From Aquamicrobium sp. (GTDB lineage: Bacteria; Pseudomonadota; Alphaproteobacteria; Rhizobiales; Rhizobiaceae), in contig JACZJD010000746.1 in assembly GCA_014860725.1 (NCBI GenBank), forward strand, positions 1 through 5,705: DNA of 5,705 nt. Direction: 5' to 3'. The translations under genes were made by a program, and so were the position numbers. Below the pieces are notes generated by a model. It was given only the letters and a program-made list of their open reading frames with translations. It did no database searches and had not been told where the DNA came from. How positions within the stretch are numbered: position 1 is the stretch's first letter; each line of letters starts with the position of its first letter. This document shows, in pieces, positions 1 through 5,705 of this stretch.

Positions 1-1
1 C

Positions 2-1339
<1,338 letters not shown>

Positions 1340-1352
1340 GGTTCGGCGCGTG

Positions 1353-2198
1353 ATGTCCGAAGACGAAGCGGAACAACTGGAACTCGACGTCGCCCACGAG
1401 GCGGCGGAGGTTCCTTCCGTTTCCTCGGACCCGCAAGAGCTCGTGGAGGCGGCGCTGCCGCCTTCCATCCTCCGGAAATTTCGCGTCGCCAGCTACCGCA
1501 AGGCCGCCTCGATCCTGAAGTTCGGCATGCCGAAGGAATTCGGCGAGGTGATCGAGGCGCTCGAAGCGTTCGAGATCACCACCGACATGATCCGCAGGCC
1601 GGGCGGAAACGAATCCGAGATCCCCAAGGCGATATCGCGCTTGCTGCGTCACAAGGGCTGGAACGAGACGACGATATCGGGCGACCTGCACATCAAGCGC
1701 GAATGGCGCGAGGTCGTCGGCCATTCGGCGCAGGGCAAGCCGATCACCGTCCAGAAATCGACGTCCTATGTGCGGGAGCGATTTCTCGACGGGCACAAGA
1801 TCGACTATGTGAAGAACAGGCTCGCCTTCGATTTCGAGTGGAATTCCAAGGATCAGACCTTCGACCGGGACCTTTACGCCTTTGCCGCGTTTGCCGAGGC
1901 CGGCGCGATCGACGCGGCCGTGATCGTCACCCGCGACACCTCCCTCAACCATATCTTCCGCGAGCTCGGCCAGGCGCTCGACAAGGCGGGCAACCCCGTC
2001 TTCAAGGACGGCCTGCCCGTGCCGATCTGGCCGAAATACGGTGCCAGCACGACATGGTGGGGCAAGTTGATCTACAGGCTGAATGCCGGCCGCAACGGAG
2101 GATGCCCGGTCCTCGCCCTAGGCATCAAGGCCGAATGCATTTCCGATCTCGAACGCTGGCGCGCGGCTCATTCTGCGGCTTCCGCCGCCGAATTGTAG
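1353..2198 (+). CDS. BglII/BstYI-family type II restriction endonuclease
   Basis: Predicted 281-residue cytoplasmic nuclease of the BglII/BstYI family (Pfam Endonuc-BglII). Members cut palindromes with a GATC core (BglII AGATCT, BstYI RGATCY). The recognisable core is residues 145-204: the HKIDYVKN stretch, then AFDFEWNSKDQTFDRDLYAF and VIVTRD. Asp151, Glu162 and Asn164 are the likely counterparts of the metal-binding D...ExQ residues of BglII; this is my assignment by pattern, not by alignment. KYGASTTWWGK (228-238) and GRNGGCPVLALGI (246-258) also fit the family. The first 40 residues are acidic and probably not part of the fold. An AGGG at 1338-1341 could serve either ATG 1353 (11-base gap) or GTG 1350 (8-base gap), so the start is uncertain by one codon. 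The gene begins 13 bases after the ettA stop, leaving no room for its own promoter, and its last 31 bases overlap the convergent methylase gene. It is poorer in GC than ettA, suggesting transfer. The exact site specificity cannot be read from sequence. Confidence 0.85.
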   Translation: MSEDEAEQLELDVAHEAAEVPSVSSDPQELVEAALPPSILRKFRVASYRKAASILKFGMPKEFGEVIEALEAFEITTDMIRRPGGNESEIPKAISRLLRHKGWNETTISGDLHIKREWREVVGHSAQGKPITVQKSTSYVRERFLDGHKIDYVKNRLAFDFEWNSKDQTFDRDLYAFAAFAEAGAIDAAVIVTRDTSLNHIFRELGQALDKAGNPVFKDGLPVPIWPKYGASTTWWGKLIYRLNAGRNGGCPVLALGIKAECISDLERWRAAHSAASAAEL

Positions 2199-2812
2199 GC
2201 GTAGGTCTTCCAGGTCGGCCGGTATGTCTCGTCGGCCTGATTGCCCCAGTATGTCCAGCCCGGCCGCGTCCCGCGCGCGAACAGCTCCAGATAGGGGCCT
2301 TTCGAGCAGCTTTCGATCAGATCGTACTGCTCGTCGGGCTTGCGCGAATGCTCGCGCTTGCGCGACGAGATGTAGTTGACCTGGCTGCGTCCGGGCGCTT
2401 CCGTCCGGGCATTCTTTCCGCGTATGCCGAACAGCAGCAGCTCCGTGACGTTCCGGAAATAGAATCCCACGCCGCGCCCGTCCGAGCCGCCGTCCTTCCG
2501 GACCTTGTGCCAGACGATGTTGGCCTTGTATTCGAAGCCCCACGCCTGCATGACCTTGAGGCCGTCCGGGAGGAGGGCGTTCGGCACCCAGAGATAGAGG
2601 TGGGCGGGCTCGATTGTCAGGTCCTTGACCGGAAGCTCGCAGATGGCCTCCGTCGTCATCGTCTCGTAACGCGCAAGCCGCCGGTGTTCGGGAGCGACCT
2701 TGCCGGTCCGGTTCGTGAAGCGCCAGGGCGGATCGGCCAGCACGGTTTGAAAGGCGTAACCTTCGGTCTTGCGCAGCAGATCGAGCGCGGCGCTCCTTGG
2801 CTCAGCATTCAT
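2168..2812 (-). CDS. MT-A70-family DNA N6-adenine methyltransferase, partner of the adjacent nuclease
   Basis: Predicted 214-residue SAM-dependent adenine-N6 methyltransferase of the MT-A70 family, the family that includes eukaryotic METTL3 and bacterial M.MunI. The catalytic DPPW is at residues 27-30, followed by the LYLWVPN strand (72-78), the NIVWHK strand (98-103), and FRNVTELLLFG (119-129). HSRKP (155-159) and YLELFARGTRPGW (174-186) form the usual C-terminal part, the latter being the SAM-pocket strand in this permuted order. The start is ATG 2812: minus-strand AGAGGA (2827-2822) lies nine bases upstream. A longer in-frame start, TTG at 2869, would add 19 residues, but that TTG is better explained as a promoter element and the extra residues look non-coding. 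The last 31 bases overlap the nuclease gene tail to tail. By context it should protect host DNA from that nuclease; by family alone an orphan or phage-type methylase would be possible. Confidence 0.88.
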   Translation of the reverse strand: MNAEPRSAALDLLRKTEGYAFQTVLADPPWRFTNRTGKVAPEHRRLARYETMTTEAICELPVKDLTIEPAHLYLWVPNALLPDGLKVMQAWGFEYKANIVWHKVRKDGGSDGRGVGFYFRNVTELLLFGIRGKNARTEAPGRSQVNYISSRKREHSRKPDEQYDLIESCSKGPYLELFARGTRPGWTYWGNQADETYRPTWKTYAYNSAAEAAE

Positions 2813-2840
2813 CGTGCGTGGTCCTCTCGAAATCACTGGA

Positions 2841-2869
2841 ACAAAAGCAGAACTCAAATGACAAGTCAA
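2841..2869 (-). promoter_or_regulatory. candidate sigma-70-type promoter for the methylase gene
   Basis: Reading leftward, TTGACT (2869-2864) matches five of six -35 consensus bases. A 17-base spacer leads to TTTTGT (2846-2841), a weak -10 match. Transcription would begin near 2834, giving a leader of about 22 bases that contains the AGAGGA ribosome site. The stretch is clearly more AT-rich than its surroundings. The -35 side is convincing, the -10 side is not. Confidence 0.4.
2861..2869. promoter_or_regulatory. small dyad at the methylase -35 element
   Basis: The plus strand reads TGAC-AA-GTCA from 2859 to 2868, a short perfect dyad with a two-base centre, overlapping the proposed -35 of the methylase promoter. 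Such a position would suit a repressor or autoregulation, but the dyad is short, no controller (C) protein gene is visible nearby, and it may be chance. Confidence 0.2.
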
Positions 2870-2950
2870 TCTTGCTCGATTCGGCTTCGAAAGTCGCCGC
2901 GCATCGGAGGTTTTCCCCGTCCGGCCCGAACTTTCGCTTCCCGGCCACGG

Positions 2951-2965
2951 TTAATCTGCCGTAAA
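2951..2965 (+). promoter_or_regulatory. near-match to a CtrA-binding site upstream of the ketosynthase gene
   Basis: The sequence has TTAA (2951-2954), seven bases, then TAAA (2962-2965). The alphaproteobacterial cell-cycle regulator CtrA recognises TTAA-N7-TTAA, so seven of eight positions fit with the right spacing. It lies about 75 bases before the ketosynthase start, in the divergent intergenic region. It is a motif match only. Confidence 0.3.
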
Positions 2966-3039
2966 GGCAATCGGCCTAGTTTTAGCCGGTGCGGCGGGCG
3001 TGGCCCGGCCGCATGCGTCGCCACGTTCGGGGCAAGGCC

Positions 3040-4161
3040 ATGAATCGCGTCATCATCAGCGGCATCGGCGTCACCGTTCCTCCCGCTTCCATCAGCAACG
3101 AGGAACTGGTCGACTGCTTCAACCTGTGGGTCGAGAGCGAGAATCTCGTGCGGGAGGCGCGCGGCCAGGAGCCGCTGCAGAAGTCGAGCGCCGACTTCAT
3201 CTATCACGCCTCCGGCATCCGGCGCCGCCATGTCCACACGGCCGACGGCATCCTCGAGGTTGAGCGGATGACGCCGCGCATTCCCGCGCGCGACGACGAC
3301 GCGCTCTCCGTGTTGGCCGAGTTCGGCGCGTCGGCGGCGCGGGCGGCGCTCGAGGATGCGGGCGTGGCGGCGGAGAGCGTCGACCTCGTCATCTGCGCCT
3401 CGTCGCACCTGCAGCGCATGTATCCCTCGATCGGCATCGAGATCCAGCAGGAGATCGGCGCCCGCGGCGCGGCGTTCGACCTGTCGCTCGGCTGCTCGTC
3501 GGCGGCGGCGGGCCTGCACGTGGCCTTCAACCTCGTGCGCAGCGGCGCACACCGGCGCGCGCTCGTGGTCACGCCGGAGCTGATCACCGCGCATCTCAAC
3601 TTCCGCGACCGGCAAACGCATTTCATCTTCGGCGATGCGGCGACTGCGCTTCTCGTCGAGGCGGCGGAGGAGGGCGAGGTGCGGCCCGGCCGGTTCGAGG
3701 TTCTCGACACGCGCAACTGGACGCAGTTCTCGAACAACATCCGCTCGAACTTCGGCTATCTCAACCGCGCGGCGCAGCGCGACGTCAGCATCATCCCCTC
3801 CGAGGGCAACCTCATCAAGCAGCAGGGCAACAAGGTGTTCAAGGACGTGACGGTGGCGAGCCACCGCTTCATCGTCGACTTCCTCGCCGAGCACGGCCGC
3901 ACGCCCGACACGGTGCGGCGCTTCTGGCTGCATCAGGCCAATGCCCGCATGAACCAGATGATCCTGAAGCTCGCCTTCGGGCGCGAGATCGGCCACGACG
4001 TCGCGCCGATGGTGCTGGAGGAGCTGGGCAATACCGCCGCCGCCGGCGCGGTCGTCGCGCTCGCCTGGAACCATCGCGACATGAAGGCCGGGGACTACGG
4101 GCTTCTGTGCACCTATGGCGCGGGCTACTCCATCGGCGGCGCGCTCGTGCGCATGATGTAG
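3040..4161 (+). CDS. FabH-like beta-ketoacyl-ACP synthase III (373 residues)
   Basis: Thiolase-fold condensing enzyme that should join an acyl-CoA (or other acyl thioester) primer to malonyl-ACP in the cytoplasm. The KAS III triad is complete: Cys152 in LGCSSAAAG, His298 in LHQAN, and Asn331 in GNTAAAG. The C-terminal glycine loop is GAGYSIGG (360-367). At 373 residues it is about 50 longer than housekeeping FabH (about 320); much of the excess lies in residues 25-85 (the EPLQKSSADFIYHASGIRRR region) and around 225-265. This resembles the long FabH paralogues such as Pseudomonas PA3286, reported to take octanoyl-CoA from beta-oxidation; that resemblance is from memory and unaligned. The start is ATG 3040, since the isoleucine-rich first strand MNRVIISGIG follows directly and GGGG (3029-3032) lies seven bases upstream; the 17-residue Arg-rich extension to GTG 2989 is not family-like. 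No plsX or acpP is adjacent, so it is unlikely to be the main fabH. Confidence 0.88.
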   Translation: MNRVIISGIGVTVPPASISNEELVDCFNLWVESENLVREARGQEPLQKSSADFIYHASGIRRRHVHTADGILEVERMTPRIPARDDDALSVLAEFGASAARAALEDAGVAAESVDLVICASSHLQRMYPSIGIEIQQEIGARGAAFDLSLGCSSAAAGLHVAFNLVRSGAHRRALVVTPELITAHLNFRDRQTHFIFGDAATALLVEAAEEGEVRPGRFEVLDTRNWTQFSNNIRSNFGYLNRAAQRDVSIIPSEGNLIKQQGNKVFKDVTVASHRFIVDFLAEHGRTPDTVRRFWLHQANARMNQMILKLAFGREIGHDVAPMVLEELGNTAAAGAVVALAWNHRDMKAGDYGLLCTYGAGYSIGGALVRMM

Positions 4162-4225
4162 CGGCCGCTTCCGCCCGGCGCGGCCATCACGCCCGCTCAT
4201 GGGTTCGTCAGCGGTTTTGACTGGA

Positions 4226-4244
4226 CCCGCCGGCCCGCGGCGGG
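4226..4244. other. GC-rich hairpin between the ketosynthase and MOSC genes
   Basis: CCCGCCG (4226-4232) and CGGCGGG (4238-4244) pair perfectly around a five-base loop, and GGAC/GTCC outside (4223-4226, 4249-4252) could extend the stem with a bulge. No run of T follows, so it is not a standard intrinsic terminator; it could attenuate transcription into the MOSC gene or be chance in GC-rich DNA. Nothing else was identified in the 119-base gap apart from the MOSC ribosome site. Confidence 0.25.
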
Positions 4245-4280
4245 CATGGTCCGCCCTTTCCATCATCGAGAGGACGGGCG

Positions 4281-4892
4281 ATGACCGCGCTGTTTCCGCT
4301 GCAGGCAACCGAGATCGACATCCGCCCCGCGCGAAAGCTCTCCGGCCGCGTGGCGGGCACGTTCGTCGCGCCGCGCGATACGTTCGAGACCGTCGCCGTG
4401 CCGGCGTTGGAGCTGTCCTTCGACGGGATCGCGGGCGACTACCACACCGGCTTCACCCGCCGCTCGGGCGGGCGCGAGCCGTGGTATCCGCGCGGCACGG
4501 AGATGCGCAACGAGCGGCAGCTCTCCATCGTCGCGCCCGACGAGCTGGCGGCCGTGGCGCAGCGCATGGGGCTTGCGGAAATCCGGCCCGAATGGATCGG
4601 GGCCAACTTGTCGCTCGACGGCGTGCCGCATCTGTCGATGCTGCCCGCCGGCACGCTGCTGTTTTTCGCGGGCGGGGTGACGCTCAAGGTCGACGGGCAG
4701 AACAAGCCGTGCCGCATCGCCGGCCGACTGGTGGCCGAGCGCGCGGGGATGGCCGATCTCGACGCCGGGGCGCTGGCCTTCCCGAAATCGGCGCAGCGGC
4801 TGCGCGGCATCGTCGCCTGGGTGGAGAAGCCCGGACGCATCGCGGCGGACGAGCCGGTCTCGGTGCGGATACCGGAGCAATGGATATACTGA
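4281..4892 (+). CDS. MOSC-domain protein
   Basis: A 203-residue cytoplasmic protein made almost entirely of a MOSC domain, the beta-barrel sulfur-carrier domain found at the C-terminus of molybdenum cofactor sulfurases and in stand-alone proteins such as YiiM and mARC relatives. Visible family marks are the IAGDYHTGF turn (50-58), RNERQLSIV (76-84), IRPEWIGANL (101-110) and NKPCRIAGRL (141-150) with Cys144, the conserved cysteine expected to carry sulfur or contact the cofactor. No pyridoxal-phosphate or FAD/2Fe-2S domain is attached, so it is the short form; its substrate cannot be told. A strong ribosome site, GAGAGGA (4268-4274), sits six bases before the ATG and fixes the start. It follows the ketosynthase by 119 bases in the same direction and ends inside the palindrome that separates it from the converging DUF2293 gene. 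Confidence 0.85.
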   Translation: MTALFPLQATEIDIRPARKLSGRVAGTFVAPRDTFETVAVPALELSFDGIAGDYHTGFTRRSGGREPWYPRGTEMRNERQLSIVAPDELAAVAQRMGLAEIRPEWIGANLSLDGVPHLSMLPAGTLLFFAGGVTLKVDGQNKPCRIAGRLVAERAGMADLDAGALAFPKSAQRLRGIVAWVEKPGRIAADEPVSVRIPEQWIY

Positions 4893-4984
4893 GCGGATAG
4901 CGAATAGGGAGTAGCGAATAGGGATTGCTTTCACGAAAAGCCGCGATCCCGTTCTATTCGCTACTCCCTATTCGCTATTCGCTC
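4891..4984. repeat. large palindromic intergenic element between convergent genes, probable bidirectional terminator
   Basis: Two 31-base arms, 4891-4921 and 4954-4984, are reverse complements except for one position (G4896 against T4979, a G-U pair in RNA). Inside, GGGAT (4921-4925) can alternatively pair with ATCCC (4946-4950), and GCTTT (4927-4931) with AAAGC (4937-4941), so the whole 94 bases can fold into one rod. The left arm is built from a 14-base unit repeated twice, TAGCGAATAGGGA plus one variable base (4898-4911, 4912-4925). The arms are far more AT-rich than the genes around them. The element starts within the MOSC stop codon and contains the DUF2293 stop codon, exactly where two transcripts collide. 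No long T tract is present, so termination by the stem is inferred. It looks like a dispersed small palindromic repeat rather than unique sequence, but copy number is unknown. Confidence 0.85.
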
Positions 4985-5286
4985 TCATCCGCATCCAGCA
5001 GCCGCGTCGCCCGCCACCGCGTCAGGGTCTCGTTGATCTGGTCGACCACGAAGAAGCGGGCGGCGTCGCGGTCGTAGCCTTCGGCCAGCAGCCGGTCGTA
5101 GTCGCTGTGCTCGTGGCGGACATGGGCGATGGTCGCCAGCCAGACGGCGATCGAGGCGGGCAGTTCGCGCATGTCGCGCGCGCCCGCCATGCGGCGGATC
5201 GCCTCGATGTCGGCATAGGGCGTCATCGGCAGCAGCGCGGTCAGCGCCTTGGCGATGGCGCGGGTTCTGGCCGTCGCCGCCGTCAT
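4975..5286 (-). CDS. DUF2293-domain protein
   Basis: A 103-residue cytoplasmic protein of unknown function carrying a DUF2293-type domain. The recognisable core is residues 45-91: ASIAVWLATIAHVRHEHSDYDRLL, then GYDRDAARFFV and a C-terminal Trp, matching the family's arrangement of an IRH/VRH..TDYD helix followed by DR..AR. No catalytic motif is evident. The start is ATG 5286, whose ATG overlaps the upstream trmO stop in an ATGA; no clear ribosome site precedes it, so translation is probably coupled to trmO. The frame stays open further upstream to 5682, but that part is an Arg/Ala-rich shadow of trmO. The last codons (AGC GAA TAG and one base of the GAG before them) lie in the right arm of the palindrome, so the element has set where this protein ends. 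Confidence 0.75.
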   Translation of the reverse strand: MTAATARTRAIAKALTALLPMTPYADIEAIRRMAGARDMRELPASIAVWLATIAHVRHEHSDYDRLLAEGYDRDAARFFVVDQINETLTRWRATRLLDADESE

Positions 5287-5705
5287 CCGCCCGGCGCCCT
5301 CGCGTCGGGCACGGCGTCGGTGCCGGGAAAATAGGGCTTGATGTCGAGGACGGGCGTGCCGTCGAGCACGTCGATGGCGTCGAGCGCGAGGATGCCGGCC
5401 TCGACGTCGAGCCCGGTCAGCCGCACGACGTGCAGCCCGACGGGATTGGGCCTGACCGGCGAGCGCAGCGCGAAGGTGCCGCGCGGCCGCTCGGCATGGC
5501 GCGGCTTCTGCACGATCAGGTCGCGCCGCGCGCGGTCGAGCCATGTGAGGACGATGACGTGGCTCGCGCCCTCCAGCCCGGCGAGGCCGGCACGGTATTC
5601 CGGTGCGATCTCGACGGCCGCGGGCCGGCCGGCCTCGCGCGCGGCGGCGACGTTGCGCGGGCATTGCTCGCGGCTCGTCCACGGCGAGCGCACCCGGCCG
5701 ATGAA
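5283..5705 (-). CDS. trmO: TrmO, tRNA m6t6A37 methyltransferase (TsaA/YaeB family), 5' end missing
   Basis: SAM-dependent enzyme of the TsaA-like (UPF0066) beta-barrel family. TrmO adds a methyl group to t6A at position 37 of tRNA-Thr, next to the anticodon. The frame is open to the right edge (first visible residues FIGRVRSPW), so a short N-terminal piece is missing; the GTG at 5693 is an internal Val. About 140 residues are present. Family marks in order: VRSPWTSREQCPRN near the start, LEGASHVIVLTWLDRA in the middle, FALRSPVRPNPVGLHVVRL with the RPNP.G motif that lines the SAM pocket, and DGTPVLDIKPYFPGTD near the end. It lacks the extra C-terminal domain of the 235-residue E. coli protein and so is the short form seen in many alphaproteobacteria and archaea. 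It overlaps the downstream DUF2293 gene by four bases. Confidence 0.88.
   Translation of the reverse strand, partial: FIGRVRSPWTSREQCPRNVAAAREAGRPAAVEIAPEYRAGLAGLEGASHVIVLTWLDRARRDLIVQKPRHAERPRGTFALRSPVRPNPVGLHVVRLTGLDVEAGILALDAIDVLDGTPVLDIKPYFPGTDAVPDARAPGG

Noticed and set aside
2813..2869. Longer methylase starting at TTG 2869
   Set aside because: The TTG belongs to a good -35 element, and ATG 2812 has a ribosome site; the extra 19 residues show no family character.
2813..3039. A C-box and controller gene of the kind that regulates some R-M systems
   Set aside because: The only dyad does not match the GACT/AGTC C-box pattern, and no small helix-turn-helix gene is present.
1703..3043. 446-codon plus-strand open frame spanning the nuclease end and the whole methylase gene
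   Set aside because: Composition is Arg/Pro-rich with no domain, and it crosses two well-supported genes and a promoter region; a shadow.
4163..4185. GGCCGC/GCGGCC inverted repeat just after the ketosynthase stop, as a terminator
   Set aside because: Six-base stem with an 11-base loop and no T tract; expected by chance in DNA this rich in GC.
2866..4308. 480-codon minus-strand open frame opposite the ketosynthase gene
   Set aside because: It is the longest frame in the window but is antisense to a complete KAS III with all catalytic residues, and its product is low-complexity Arg/Ala/His-rich.
4891..4984. Palindrome as an insertion-sequence remnant or CRISPR fragment
   Set aside because: No transposase coding, no target-site duplication seen, and the repeated units are contiguous without spacers.
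5287..5682. N-terminal extension of the DUF2293 frame
   Set aside because: It is almost pure Arg/Ala/Pro and is the out-of-frame reading of trmO; the ATGA junction gives a natural start at 5286.

Overview
This window looks like chromosomal DNA from a high-GC alphaproteobacterium, most likely Hyphomicrobiales (a Mesorhizobium/Aminobacter-like lineage). That placement is an inference from the GC-rich third codon positions, the style of the EttA, TrmO and DUF2293 proteins, and a near-match to a CtrA box. No marker gene settles the genus.

Layout. (1) Bases 2-1339, + strand: the 3' four-fifths of ettA, the ABC-F translation factor; its start lies before the window. (2) Bases 1353-2198, + strand: a BglII/BstYI-family type II restriction endonuclease, beginning about a dozen bases after the ettA stop. 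(3) Bases 2812-2168, - strand: an MT-A70-family DNA adenine methyltransferase that converges on the endonuclease gene and overlaps its end by 31 bases. Together 2 and 3 form a compact restriction-modification (R-M) island of about 1.5 kb, visibly poorer in GC than its flanks, between core genes. (4) Bases 2813-3039: a divergent promoter region. (5) Bases 3040-4161, + strand: a 373-residue FabH-like ketoacyl-ACP synthase III. (6) Bases 4281-4892, + strand: a MOSC-domain protein. (7) Bases 4891-4984: a large nearly perfect palindrome between two converging genes, overlapping both stop codons. (8) Bases 5286-4975 and 5705-5283, - strand: a DUF2293 protein and the TrmO tRNA methyltransferase, joined by an ATGA overlap; TrmO runs off the right edge.

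How they work together. The nuclease and methyltransferase should act as a pair: the methylase modifies adenine in the site the nuclease would cut, and the nuclease destroys unmodified incoming DNA. The methylase has its own promoter region, whereas the nuclease has no room for one and probably depends on read-through from ettA. TrmO and DUF2293 are probably one transcript. The ketosynthase and the MOSC protein are co-oriented but 119 bases apart, so a shared operon is only possible.

The features most worth attention are the R-M module (family pairing, convergent overlapping tails, nuclease attached to a translation-factor gene) and the palindrome, whose TAG triplets spaced seven bases apart close all three reading frames for a gene entering from either side and which supplies the stop codon of the DUF2293 gene. 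No tRNA, rRNA, CRISPR array, transposase or attachment site was seen.
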